Shown: piece after piece, positions 36,331-49,100 of the stretch
Layout of the letters: each line of letters opens with the position of its first letter
How positions within the stretch are numbered: position 1 is the stretch's first letter
Assembly: GCA_013396655.1 (NCBI GenBank)
Contig: WBMV01003358.1
Coordinates: 29,341-93,340 of the forward strand
Reading direction: 5' to 3'
Source of the DNA: Campylorhamphus procurvoides
Lineage: Eukaryota > Chordata > Aves > Passeriformes > Dendrocolaptidae
Length of the DNA: 64,000 nucleotides
Notes under the pieces: model-generated
What the model saw: only the letters and a program-made list of their open reading frames with translations
What the model was told of the DNA's origin: nothing
Database searches by the model: none
Translations under genes and position numbers: made by a program

Positions 36331-39300
36331 TCTTAACTTTAGTCCTCCAGCTTGCACTTGAGTTAAACATTTAAAGTCACCTAAACTATTAAAATAACAC
36401 CTCTCCCACAGCCTCCATCCTGCCTTTGTTTCTGAATAATCTAGAGATTGTGGTGAGCTAGAACTTGAAAGAGCAAAAGCATTGCAAGAATGAAGGTAAA
36501 CAGGGGTACTGCAGAATTTTCTAATAATAACAGTCCTTACTTAAAATGGAAAGAAAGCTTTAGAAACTCACGCTGAGTCTTGCAAAGCACAGAGGAGACA
36601 ACTAAGGTCATAGTATCATTATCTGAGAGCACAAACACTTCTGGCAGTTATGCTGTAAGAGGATGCCAGTATGAGTCCTGATTCCTCTATGATGAATGAT
36701 TTGGATCCGTCTCTCATCCATGAGTCATTGTGCTAGGGACTATACAAACATGGCTGACCCAGCCTGTGGTGGGTGAGCAGGTCCTGGAGAGAGGGAGCTG
36801 AGCACTCAGTCCTGCACAGGAGCAGGCAGCACAGGTGGTGCAGAGAGATCAGGAACCACCTTAATCCTTCTTGGGATGAGCTCTCACTCATGTCACTGAG
36901 AGATAGCTGTTACTGCAAAGTGCTGATAGTATGTGCCTGGATCTGTCCCTGAAAAATACTTCATTTGTCTTTTCATCACATTCTTCACATGTGCAAAATT
37001 CAGATCCTTCAGAATTCTGTTGGCTACATCTTGCATGGTCATATTGTTGTGATTGTTGTAAAGGAAGAAGACTTTATCTCATTCTCCATTTTTTCTTTCC
37101 AGAAGAAGGTCTGGCCTATCAAAAAAGATAAAATGGAAAGGCTATGGGGGTACTATAGTATGTGTTACTACTAGGGTTCCAGTTTTCTGTGCAATACCTT
37201 ACTTTTTTGTTCTGGGAGTGTCTAGAGTTCGTTTTTTTTTATAGTTTTAAGAAAACTAATTAACCATAGTCAAATCACTAAGTGTGAGGTTATTTGGCTT
37301 CATACATGGTATGAAGATGTCTATATGTTGTGACTCCCTTGCTAGAGGTTTACAAATATCTCTTCTTAATGATGTATTACATAGGAGCTACTGCCCCTCC
37401 CTGAGCACTTAGTGAGCATCTCTGCATAGTCTCTGCTTTTCTTCTTTGTCTCCACCCCATCCTGTGCATAACCCCTTCCCAATCCTCCATGCTGTCTTGG
37501 GGATTTTTCCATGTCTGTCCCTCCTTCAGCTCCTTCCAGAAACTGACTATTATGTCTATAACCTCCTTTTCCTGTTGCTTTGCCATCATCACCAGGAAGG
37601 GTTAACAGTGCCAAATCTGATTTCTAATATTGCTAGGGGATACTTCATGCTGAAATGAATGTGCACACACACACACTTTCTCTGATAGAGGTGCATCTTC
37701 TATCTCTGGTTGCAGTAGTGGAGGTGAGTTCACAAGAGCTTGAGGACAGTGGTGAGGCAAGCCTAGTTTTTCCAATGTTCTTAGGAAATGAAGGCAAACA
37801 ATCCTGTTAGCTCACATTGGTCTCTGTCCAGAAGAAATGAAATTATATGCTGAAATAAGGTAACAAGAACTTCTCACTGTTCAGTGGCTGTATCCTGCAC
37901 AGTTATATTGCTCCACATGTTTTCATTTAGCACCAGTGTGTCACTGGAAACAGGGAGAAAACTACATGCAGAGAAACATGACCTTGCTTTTGAAAGAACT
38001 GGCACATGATTAGATTAAAGCCAGAAATTATAACAAATGTAAGAGAACAACCTTATAACAAATGTAAGAGAACAACCCTTTATGCTGCTCAAACAGAGCT
38101 TATGCCTGCCTCTGTCTTCATCTCTATCTTTGCTGCTTTAGCAATTGTCCTATAGTAAGAAACACTGTTATGAGAATTGTTACTGGTCAAAAACTGTTTG
38201 GTCTTACAAAACAGGAATAGCTTATGAAAAATTTTCAGCTTCTGTCTGCCAAATTTTCAGGTGTTCTGAGCTGGTGTTCAATGTTTTATCTAGATTTTCA
38301 CTTTCTTCTGGAATCTCCAAGCACAAACAACTGGATAAATTTTAGCTCAAGGAAGAACTGACCAGTGTCAATCCCCCAAATTCTCTGTCAGTCCCTGTAT
38401 AGTGATGGAAGCGATCTTATTTCTTTCATGTTAAATTTTGGTGTTCTGGTCTTTTTCTTGAAATACCACCTGTTCAAGACATCCTTTGTTTTGTATCCTG
38501 TTTCTTGTAGTCAAGCATTTGTGCATATATGGCAAAGGAATTAATCAAACAATCTAGAGACAAAACTCAGCAATGCTATGTTGGCTCTTTACAGTTTTCT
38601 TATTAGATTACTTACTGAAAATGTTTTTCATTGTGCACAACACCTTGAACCAAAAGACAACATAGGCAGACTACATATTTTATTCTGACATTGCTTTGAG
38701 TCTTCTATGCATGTTCTTGTAATGGGCCATTATTCAGTATTGAATGCCCTTCCTCAGTAACCATACAAGGACATTTCTGCTGAAACCTAAGCTAATCTAT
38801 CATCTAAAGAACCTTTTAGTATTTCACATTCACAGAATTTGCTTTGTAGATGCAGACTTCTGAAAAACTTCTATCCTATTTATCTCCTCTCCTTTACTTT
38901 TACTTCAAGCAGCTATTAAAAAAAGAAAAGAAGCAGTCTTTAAAGTTTTTTATCAATTCCTCAAAACGTCCCTCTTTTACTGCACCTCCATCCTTGTGGT
39001 GCACTGAATGCTGTTTGAGTTCCTCTGTCTGCCACTGCCGAGTTGGGGTGTAAGACCTTGGATCTCTAGTTTATTTTTTTGTCTGGATTTCATTTAATGT
39101 TCAATTTGCTGTTTGAATTCCTTCCAGACATGCACAGTGTTTTCCTGAGCCATCAACCCTGATGGAGTTACATGGCCTCTGTAGTAGCCATCTGAAATGC
39201 ATGGGGCCTTCTGGCACTCTGTCTATTCTACTTCTGGCATCCCTTAAAATTTTGTTAACAAGCATGAATAGTTTCAAAGCAAAACTGTCGTTAGGACGTG

Positions 39301-41767
39301 AAATTGCATGCAAGAATGAGGTAACACAATGTCCTGCTTTTCGCTCATGGTAACTGGGGAGAGCTGTTGTGATCATTGATTTCACTGTGGTTCCTCATAA
39401 AAAGTAAGTGAGACAGAGTCAGGGCGCCATCAAGATTCATCTTCTCATGGGGTGTCACAGTCAACACAGCTCAGCTTGGGGATGAAGGATGAGGTAAATC
39501 TGCTGCTTAGCTTCATTTCTGTGTCTCAAAACTGTGGTCTCAAAGACTCAGCATGTGGCCTTCATGTCTGTAAATTCGCACCAAAGTGATTTACTGATAG
39601 CTTCGTTGTCAGAATGGTGCAAACAGCAGCCCATGATAAATCATAAGGGCTGACAGTGAGTCTGAACTTTGTACTTACCTTTATTGGAAACAGGACATGT
39701 TCAGTGATGACATCACCATCTACCTGGGGCAGCTTCTCCAGCCCTTCTGTATCTGGCCTGGTTTCCACTCTATATGCAAGAAAAAGTGATTTTGGAGGCA
39801 CCTAACTCCCTATCCCTCTTGCTTCCTTCCCCTCTCTCTAGCTTAAAAATAAAAAAGAGAACTAAATTGCTACAATCCAAAGCATTGATTTCTGAGAACA
39901 TGGAAAATATGGACTTAAAAACAGTGGAGGTTTTTTAAATTAAATATGAGGGAAGAGATGATGAAAATGATGGCTGTTTGCAAATGTAAGAGTAGTAATG
40001 AGTGCCATGGTTGGGAGCCAGGGCAAAAATGAAAAACAAACTCCAATATCAAATATTTACCATTCCTATAGCAGAGAACTAAGGAGAAGCAGTTGTGAGG
40101 AGCCATTCAGCAGCCTGAATGTGGAGCCTGCATTAGTGAGCACCAGGTCACTCCAGACCATCATGTTGTCTGTACTTATTGCACACTTGTATGTTTATTT
40201 TGCCTGGAGTAAAACACAGTTTTGTGGAAAGGGAATAAGACATTCTTCTGTGGCAATGCCCCCAGTTCACCCAGACATATCTAAATGATTTTTGATACTA
40301 TTGCATAAGATATAAAAATGTGTTGTGTCCCTTAAGAAAAAAATTCCACTGACTTTGCTCAGCTGTGTTTGCCCTGATCTGCCCAGCACAACACTGACTC
40401 AAGAGAGGCTTCTCCACCTTAGCGAAAGTTTCACTACAGTACAGTTGTGGACAGGTGGCTTTTGGGCAGTGACCTCTGACAGATGATGCAGTACTGAGTG
40501 GCAGACAACTCAAGACCTATAAGCATGCCCTGATCCAGCCTATCTCCCTAGGCAAGCAGAAAGCCTGCAACGAATTGTAGCATGACATTGCCATCTGTAC
40601 TCTGTATTGGTGTTCTTAGTAGTGGGAAGTTCCCTGAGCTTCCTGCAAGGTCCTGTTTTGGATGAGTCAGATAGCTTGCAGGAGGACACGTCCCAGAAAA
40701 ATCTGTCAGGTGTTTTGTAAATACTAAAAAAAGGATACAAATGTCTTTTTACAATAGCATTTAAAAATATGTAGAAAAATTGAATACAACGGATAGAAAT
40801 CATACAACTGTGTTAAGAAGCTTATCAGAAATATTGAAGAAAAATGAGCATTCTCACTTGATCATCTGTGATTTGTGTTATGCTTTGCATATGATATGTC
40901 TGAGGATAGCTCAAAGGGTCTCAATATAGAAACACTTTTAAGCTCTGGAATGTTTTCACTGATTTCAGATATGCTGTGTGAAGCAGCAGCTCTCTGTCTT
41001 GCCCTGGATTTCATATAGATGCAGTTGTTGGTTCCCATTCCAGAAACTAACGGATTCACATCAGTTTGGACAAAATAAGTTATTGTGTCCAAATGCTGAA
41101 CTTCTAAAGGACATGGCAGCATGAACTGCCTGGTTCTGCAGTTTTGGTAGTGCTATAATTTTAACAGATTTTTTTTTAACCAAAGAAAATTAGTAATTTC
41201 TGTTTAAGGAAGAAACAAAATTGCAGAAGATTGCATTTGTTCTTTCCTTAAAGACAAAAGCAACATTTACCTGACATTGAATTCTTCCCTCACTTCTTCC
41301 TGTACATTTAATAGGTATACTTTTAGAACACATGAAAAATCTGAGTAACTTGATTGATTCTCAGCACACTATGGATATTCATCATCTTCATCAATTTTGT
41401 AAGTTATCTTTTTTCCTTAGGAATATCTCCTGTCGGGTAATGATGGAAGTGTTGGTTTTGCTCTGAGGTGATGAAGAAGGTCACACCCCTATTTTTAATA
41501 ATTGTGCCCTATTTTGTAGCTCCCATGCCTTCAGGTTCATCCCACAGGTAATATGCAAACAGAAACAGGAACAGGAAACTTGAAAACTGGATTGCTTGGA
41601 ACTATGAGCCAACCAGCTTAAGGCTTTTCATTGTCTCTTCCAAGAGTATTTCACAACTTAGGGACCTGAAATCAGACAAAGAATATCAGTTGGGTTTTAA
41701 TATGTCAGAAATAATGAATCAGAAGCACACTCAAAAGTTTATTGTGATTCTGGTGACTGATAGTTAC
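36331..41767. other. Non-coding stretch
   Basis: About 5.4 kb without a recognised gene. ORFs of 60-96 codons lie on both strands, none with motifs. It includes the 25-bp tandem duplication at 38028-38077 and a short CACACACACACAC run near 37663. Confidence 0.5.
38028..38077 (+). repeat. Perfect 25-bp tandem duplication
   Basis: The unit beginning TTATAACAAATGTAAGAGAA and ending CAACC occurs twice head to tail, 38028-38052 and 38053-38077, with no mismatch. The absence of divergence suggests a recent duplication. Confidence 0.97.
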
Positions 41768-41810
41768 TTTTATTATAATTATTATTAAATTATTATTTAA
41801 TTATAATTAT
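41768..41810. repeat. ATT-rich low-complexity tract
   Basis: About 43 bp of TTATTATAATTA-type sequence, including the 12-bp palindrome TAATTATAATTA. A similar but longer AT block is at 26336-26470. Confidence 0.8.
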
Positions 41811-42715
41811 CCATAGCTATTAGCATTGTTAAGCAAAATAATTATTTGGACTCAAGTCAATAGCCTCCCTCCTTTTGAGTCCCTGCCTGAATGTGTTACA
41901 AGTGAATGTTTGAGCCCTGAGTTTGGTTGCTAGGTAGCTGGATTTGTGTGCATTAGAGGTAGCCTGAGGTGACAAGGTGCAGTGATGGAGCAGCCCTGTG
42001 GGACTGATGCCAGACTAGAAGTGTGGGCTGCTCTGAGTACTGTCATTCCCGTGTCCATCTGTCATGAAACAGAATTGATCACTCATTTTTGCTGCTTCTT
42101 AGAAGAAACTGGTTAGGATGTGGTGCATAACCAAGCCACTGGGCTCCAGCCAGCAGAAGAAAAATGGCTTTACCAGAGCTTCCAGTCTCGTAGAGAAGTC
42201 TGGAATAGAGCAGGTCACTGCAGATACTCTGAGCAGCTCCCGCCAGTGCATGGGTGAGCTTGCCAGAAGCATCAAGCTTGAACCTCCTCCCTGGACCAGG
42301 AGGACGTTCTGTCAGCGAGCCCTGCCCAGGTATCTCTGGGGTAGGGATGGGAGTTGAGGGATGTCTCTTAGAGCACATCCTGCACAGAGCTGCCAGAAGT
42401 GCAAGCCAGGAGGAAAATGTCACTCAGCATCTTGGAGAAGTGCCCTTGATTCGTGAAGGAGCTTTTAACATTGTCGACAAAGCATGTGGTGCAAGACCTG
42501 CATCCCAACTGCTGCCAATGTTCACCTTCCCTCCCTGTCTTCCCAGTGCAGCCTTTAGAGAATTATGGGACTGTTTTTAAGGTGTGGTTCAGTCAGGAAT
42601 TGCCCTGGTGTTTCCCTTCTCCTCAGTCCCTCACTGGCTTGGCTGCATTCTCAGCCTGTAAGTTTTGTCCTCAGCCCTCCAGATTCTTCTTCTGCCTCCC
42701 TTCTCCTGCTCTCAG
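41811..42715. other. Non-coding stretch, GC-richer toward 42.1-42.6 kb
   Basis: The sequence from about 42100 to 42600 is visibly richer in G and C than its neighbours and has open frames in several phases on both strands (114 codons on the minus strand at 42079-42423, 108 and 116 codons on the plus strand). Coding in all frames at once is impossible, so most or all are chance. I recognise no protein. Confidence 0.4.
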
Positions 42716-42779
42716 TCATGGAAGAAGAAAACATATATGCCTTGAATGCCATCAGTGGAAATTCTCCTATTATGCCAAA
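42716..42779 (+). other. Candidate short exon with start codon, unidentified
   Basis: A long polypyrimidine tract (TTCTTCTGCCTCCCTTCTCC) ends in CTCTCAG at 42715. Two bases later comes ATG (42718), a frame reading MEEENIYALNAISGNSPIMP, and a donor-like GTAAAT at 42780. Without splicing, the frame ends at TAA 42781-42783. The pattern is that of a first coding exon spliced behind a 5' untranslated exon. I do not recognise the peptide and see no second exon. Confidence 0.2.
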
Positions 42780-42783
42780 GTAA

Positions 42784-45348
42784 ATGCATTCTTTCCCTTG
42801 TAACTTTTTTTCTGCTGTGATCCACTTAGATTCTCTCTCTTTTGAATAGATCAGGGCAATTTTCTTTAAGAGGTGGCAGGCTCCAACAGAGGAGTGGAGG
42901 TAGCCATTGGGCATTTTGTAGTGACCCAGTGATGGCAAAAAGCAGAGGTGTGGTGATCTTGGTGGGATTTCAGCTATTTGCACAGCATGGAGCATAATAA
43001 GGCAGGACCTAATACATTCTGTCATCCCAAAATGTTTTGTGCTGAGACAGCTCCAAAGTCTCTGCCTCTGTGATGTCTTGCCTGCAAAACAGATATGTCT
43101 GCTGACATCACAGAAGTGTTTTTTCTTCTTCCTCTCAACAGCATCTAAGACATTTTTTATACTATTGTGATATAAGGTTTAAACAAGATTTCACACTATG
43201 TAATCACAACATGTTAGATCCATGTTGTTTTCTGTATCAATTTACCAGCTTAGTTAGTGAAACTTAGTTTGTTAAGAAACTACTAGGCTTATCTCTATGT
43301 ATTTATTCCCACTATCAGTTCTAAGAAAAAAAGCTGTAACTCCTATGATTTTATCTATGGAGCAATAGGCCCAGATGTAATAGATGTCTCTGGGAAATGA
43401 TTGTTCTACCTAAAAAAGGAAGAGTACACTTTAATTAGAAGGAATATCATAATTACTTAGCTCTCGTCTAGTTTATTTAAGAACAAAATGGAGTGTTAAT
43501 GGACTGTTTATGCGGATTAAATACTGTCATAGCTTTCTTGAGGCAGTATTAAGTGCAGTGAATTACGGAGTTAGTTACAGAGGTAATTCACATGCTATTT
43601 TATAGTAGTTAATGACATTTCCATGAAATTAACAATTATTAATTTTTTTAATGCAATGAAAATAGTAAGTAAGAGGTCATGCAGCATTCAAGTTAATAAA
43701 TTTTCCTTGGAAATAAAATTGCAAGATTTACCACCTATTCCACATTCAGTTAGGATTTTTCTGTTTGTTTTTATTTCTCTCTGAATCAGCAGGCTCTTTC
43801 CTTTTCTACTTTTGTTAATATTTTCTGGACATGCTTTATGTGTTTCTTACCCTTTTTAGTCTCTGCAGCCCCCTGGACCACCAGAGAAATCTTAGTGATC
43901 TGTCTGTGTCCATCTTTCCAAGTGAGTCCTCTGGAGAGTCACTGTAACCTTCTAAGACTTGTGATAAATTCATGCTATAGATAAGCTTTGCACAAGGCTT
44001 CAAAATACCCTAAAATGTGTTACAGAATCACTAGCAACTAAATAACTGAATAAATAAATAAATTTAAGATTAAGCAAGTAACCTCCTTGTCTTCATGTGG
44101 TGATTTAACTCAAATCAGCAACCAAGTCCCACACAGTCACTTGCTTATTTGGGTTACTTGACCTTGCTAAGTTTCATGGTGATACCAGGTGCTGTGAAGA
44201 CATCTGCTCATCTTTTCTCCTCCCCTGCATTCTTAGGAGATTTAGAATCAACATTAAAGTTCTTACATGGTGTTGGAGACAATTTTGGGATCCTATATGG
44301 TGTCTAGGGCAGATATGCTCCATACCCCTTTGATCTGACGTCCTGCTTGCATGCCTTTCAAGGGGTTTCAAAGGATCTTTCCAGGCCTATCATCCTTTAC
44401 CAAGACCTTTCTTTCCGCTGTCTAGGAGGCTGTTCTCAATTTGTAAAACATGTCAGCAGTCATTTGCAGCCAGTTGTCTTTAGCGCACCAATGGTTTGGT
44501 CAAAATAAATGCCATTTTTCATTGGGTAGAGAGCCCCTGAAAATGCAGAATTTCGCATCTCAGAGTCTGTACTGTACTTGCTCCCTTTCCAAACATCCTC
44601 TCAGGCTGAGCTCAATTCCTTTCCTTTCCTGGAGTGCACAATTTAATCCTGTTGTGGAGAGGAATTAATGTCTGATCCTTCTCCCTGGGTAGACAGAAGG
44701 GTGCTTTGCCCTCAAGTAAAAAGTGTTCCAGAGTTTCACATCCGAGAAACCCTCCCTTCTGCTGGTGTGCCAAGGCGACTGAGCTGAGCAGATGATTTTC
44801 ACTGTGTATTGCTCTGTTTCAAACTTCATTTTCTTCCTCTTTTTCGGCTTGGCTCGAGCGCATTATGGCACTGTCTGGAAAATTATTCAGTTGTCTGCAG
44901 TGCAAGGCTTATAGGGTGTCTTCCACTCCTTTCTAATTGTATGTTGGATGCCTTTCGATGCCTGCTGCATTTAATATGTCCACAAAACAGAAACATTGAA
45001 GCACCGCTACAAGGATTATTTGTCAAAATATCTCAGCTTAATCTTTCAACATATTTTCTGAGTAAATCTGGAAGGTGGACCATAATATATATACTTTGTG
45101 TATAAAACATCACATTATTAAAATAAGTGAAACAAGATTAGCATCAGAGGCCTGTGGAAATATATTGACTTCAATACCTCTTTATATTTTCAAAGGATTA
45201 GTGCTGCACAGTGACACATACCATCACACAATACGTTATGCTGACTTTCAACAGGAATTGAAATGACCCTTATTGTCACAGCTTTGCTAGGAAGAAAGAA
45301 GGCACAGATCGATTGTGAAGGCAATGTGTTTTAAAAGGCAACGAATCG
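42784..45348. other. Non-coding stretch
   Basis: No gene or repeat family recognised. There is a short AAAT/AATA run near 44050. Confidence 0.5.
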
Positions 45349-45882
45349 TCATAAAGTGCCCCCTCTTTCTTTTCCAGGATGTAACGAGGATAATTTCAAA
45401 GGCTGATATCTTGGTCCCACAGCACTTGAAGGCAAAATGCTCATTCTTCCACAGTTAGTTTTTTGCTTCACGGACTTGCATGGACATTGAAGCCCGTGTC
45501 CAGCATCTGCTTTTCTAGAAGTGAGTGTTGAATACTCTTTGTAAATCATTAAGTATCTTCCAAATTCATTCATTGTTACTGCAAATCCAGCTGTCATAGG
45601 GCATCTGAAAACATAGGAGCCAAAATTGTCAATGGTTTTAAAAAATCTTGACATAATTCTATTTGTCATGCTCTTCTTTTTGCATATTCGATATAGAGAA
45701 CAAGAAAACATGCAGATTTCCCTGTTATTTAGATAGATTACCACAAGGTATTTGAAAGCATCCTCATCTGATCCTTTACATAGTCCCCTGTGGATAAGCA
45801 TTTCTTTGTTTATTCTAGTAGTCAGAATAAAATTTGCAGAAATTAATCTTTGGGTTTTTTCCCTCTGGCGATAAACAACCAC
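45349..45882 (-). other. 177-codon minus-strand ORF, unidentified
   Basis: This is the longest open frame here that does not run through a simple repeat. The predicted protein is basic, with several cysteines (for example EICMFSCSLYRICKKK, then FRCPMTAGFAVTMNEFGRYL, and later CPCKSVKQKTNC). It has no signal peptide, membrane span or domain I can name. A splice-like TTTTCAG precedes the codons for the CPMTAG segment on the minus strand. By a rough estimate, one such ORF is not unlikely by chance in 64 kb of 60% AT sequence. No CR1 or LTR words occur in it. Confidence 0.2.
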
Positions 45883-45898
45883 AATTTCAACATGATTC

Positions 45899-45911
45899 CC
45901 CCCTCCCCCCT
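45899..45911 (+). repeat. Poly(C) run
   Basis: A run CCCCCCTCCCCCC, which is G-rich on the other strand. It sits just upstream of the minus-strand ORF's start. Confidence 0.8.
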
Positions 45912-46157
45912 TATTTATGTAACTTTACTTTTATTTTGGAAATATTTATCCTACAAGTCATATAGTAATTAGTCATCCCATTCCACAAGTCTTTTGAAGG
46001 GTTGCTTGCAGAAAATGAACAAAGCTCATCTGGTGAGCACCCAAGTAAGGATGTGAGGCACACTGCTGGCCCAGATGAAAAGCCTTTCAAATCAAATGGC
46101 CTCTTCTACTGTTTACAGCCTGGCCTAAGCTCTGAAGCACCAGCCTTCACCAACAGG

Positions 46158-46179
46158 CTCTTATCTCTGCAGATAAGAG
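46158..46179. promoter_or_regulatory. Palindromic double GATA-factor site
   Basis: CTCTTATCT at 46158-46166 and AGATAAGAG at 46171-46179 are exact reverse complements separated by CTGC. Each arm holds a full WGATAR consensus (AGATAA), in opposite orientation. Paired palindromic GATA sites are bound with high affinity by GATA-family zinc-finger proteins such as GATA1. Which gene, if any, it would act on cannot be told from this window. The sequence match is certain; the function is inference. Confidence 0.5.
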
Positions 46180-49100
46180 AGACATGTCAGGTGGCTCAGT
46201 TCTCAGATTTTAAAAGTGAAATTAAATAAACCTTTTTTTAATTTCTGAGTATAAGAAGTGGATAGAAGGTTAAAGAGGGAAAAAACTAATTTGTTTCTGA
46301 CACTGGAAAACACAGAGATTGGTACTTAGGTCTGTGTGTTCAGCCAGTTTATTTAGGTACCTCTTCACATACAGTACAAAACCATTGGCCAGATATAGCA
46401 AGAAATGGACTTCATTTAAAGAGAAATAAAACAAAAAGTTATTGTGTCTCTTTAATTACATAGACCAGAAGTGAAGAAAATAATCTAAGACTATTAGTGG
46501 AAACTTTCTATATGTTTTTATTACCTTGTGTTAACAGCTCTCCAGATTATCCTGCTTCACATGACAATTTGCATTGAACTTGCAGAAAGAAATTATGTGC
46601 TACTGTCTCATCTCTAGGCTGGGGGTTTCAGACATCAGGCACACTGCATTTTGACAGGTGCATTGTTTCTTGGAGAAACTCCCTGTTTCCAAACCTAATG
46701 CCTCTGATGATAAGTGCAACTCACAAAATTTTCAAATACAATTATAAATCAACATTACATTGTTCATTGTTTCACTGTAAAAGGTAAAAAAAAAGCTATT
46801 AATTTTATTCTCTTCCCTTGACTCATTCTTTTGTATCTTTTTGTGTCCTCTTGACTGACTCCTGTAGAGCTGGTTCTGTCTGTGACTATCTTCCTGCTTG
46901 CTCATGCAGCTTTTCCCTTGGGTGTCCTCACTTGTCTGCATTGTGATTCTTTCCTCTGCCATGCTATTACTTCTAGGTGTTCTTATTATGCTGATGGCTT
47001 TCTTTTTTATGCTGCAATGCCTTACTAGTACCCCTTTTTTTGTGTGTGTGAGGTCATATTTCTCTCCAAAGAGATAAATTAAAAGAGCACCAAGAAGTCA
47101 TGAATTATGAAATACTTCAGAAGGTTTGTTTTCCTTTGTGGAACTGTGTGCCAAGATGATACAGCTTGTTGCTATACAGCCTGGAGTACTTTTTGTGTTT
47201 TGCCTTGTTTTCACAGAGAGTCCTGGCCAGTGATTGTAGCTCCTTAGCTACCACAACAGACTACTTACATTGTTATTGTGAATGCCTTAAGTTGATCAGG
47301 GTTTTGGTGAAGAGATCTCAGATGGTAACACAGGAAATCAGAGGCAGTGCTAACTTCCCAGTGGCTGTAAGTATCACACTTATAGCAAATGGTCTAGTTT
47401 GTATGTTTGCTGTGAAGCAAAGTTAAGATCTTTGAAAATTCCAGAGGCAGGACCTCCTGCAATCAATAGCCATGCTTAAGCCAACTCCAGATTTCTCCGG
47501 AGCTCTTTAACAACACCTGCATCTCCATCAATTAAAGTATTTAGGCTCATACTTGGAAGACTGCTCCATCATTCCTGTACAATTAGATTTGCAAGTTGGG
47601 AAGCTAAGTCAGAGAAGTTTGATATGAGCAGGGGTTTCAAATGTGTTTCATACTTTGTTTGGTACAAGCATACTCTGAAAGACTCCCAATGTAAGGTAAA
47701 GGTCCCCAGATTATAAGCAACTTCTGCTTATCAGTCCTGAATTCCAAAAGATCTAATCTCTTCTGCTGTAATGTGCCTATTGAATTTATTTTTATCCTTA
47801 TTAACATATTAATAGACATTAATTTATATTCAGCTTGGATTCTTTGGTTAGCACTGGCATCTTCCAGACATTACCTTAATTCTAATAATATGCTTCTCCC
47901 TCCAGCCTCTCTGGATCTCAGATCCGAGTTTCATATTTGGAACATCTTGTATGTTTGTACATGAATAAGGCAATTCTTATTTACTTTATAGCTGAGCCAT
48001 GAATTCTAGTAACCAAGGTTTTTCTGAAAACTTGCAAATTGAACAGAATATTTTTCAGCTTTATTTGCATTTTCTATTGAATCAACATAATCCAAGATAA
48101 AGTAAAATCGACTTAGTAAGATTTTTAATACTTTTGAAGCTTAAAATATTTTAAAATACTATTTCTGGTTGACTGACTCAGGTCAATGGGCATTCCAAGT
48201 CTGTTTAGAATATATAAAACCTGAATACATCTCAAATAATGCCTAAAATTAGATGGCTTAAATCCAGCTGGTTCTACATATAATGCAATAAATAAAAAAG
48301 CATGAAAGTTCAAGGGGGACTATAAAACAAAGACTTGTTCAGCTTTACAAATGAAATGTTACTTAGATGCAACTTAGAAAAATATGTGTAATTCCTTTAA
48401 TGTTTAGATGTACAGAGAAGCTACTGTAAAGTCACCAAAAAAGCCTTAAGGTATCTAGGTTTAATTGGCAGTATGTCAAACAGTGTTTCACACAATTTTG
48501 TAGCAGTTTCCTGTGGAAACTACATTGTCTTAGATAAATATACTATTACCAGGGTTTGTTTTTTTTTTTTGTTTAGATGATGGGAAGATTCTCCCTCTTC
48601 TCTCACTGTTTTTCCAGTGAAACAGCTATTAATAAGCTCAAGTGAATAAGAGCAGAATCCTTCTAGTGTCTGGTTGTGTCATACACAAACTAGGGGAAAG
48701 GAAATTGAAAAAGAAGAAGGAGAGACAGTGAAATCAGTTGAAATGTATTATTAGAAAAATGTAGATAATAAATTATAGCTGATTTATTTACATGAGATCA
48801 GAATTTTACTTGCATTTACATACATGAGCATGAAAATCTGTATTGGGTGAAAAAGAATTGCTTCACATATCAACATTCCTAAAAAAGAATATTAATCTGA
48901 TAATTGATGTGAAAGTGAAACTTTTCTTGAAACAACATCTGTGAAAGACATGAGCAAGCTGGGAAGCCCATCTGAGGGAGATATTCACTGACACAAAAAC
49001 CAGATTGATGGGGAGATCAGCAACCTGACCGACAAAAACCAGAAGGTGCCCTATGAAATTCAGAAGTCCAAAACGATTTTGATCAGTTTGGATCTCATTT

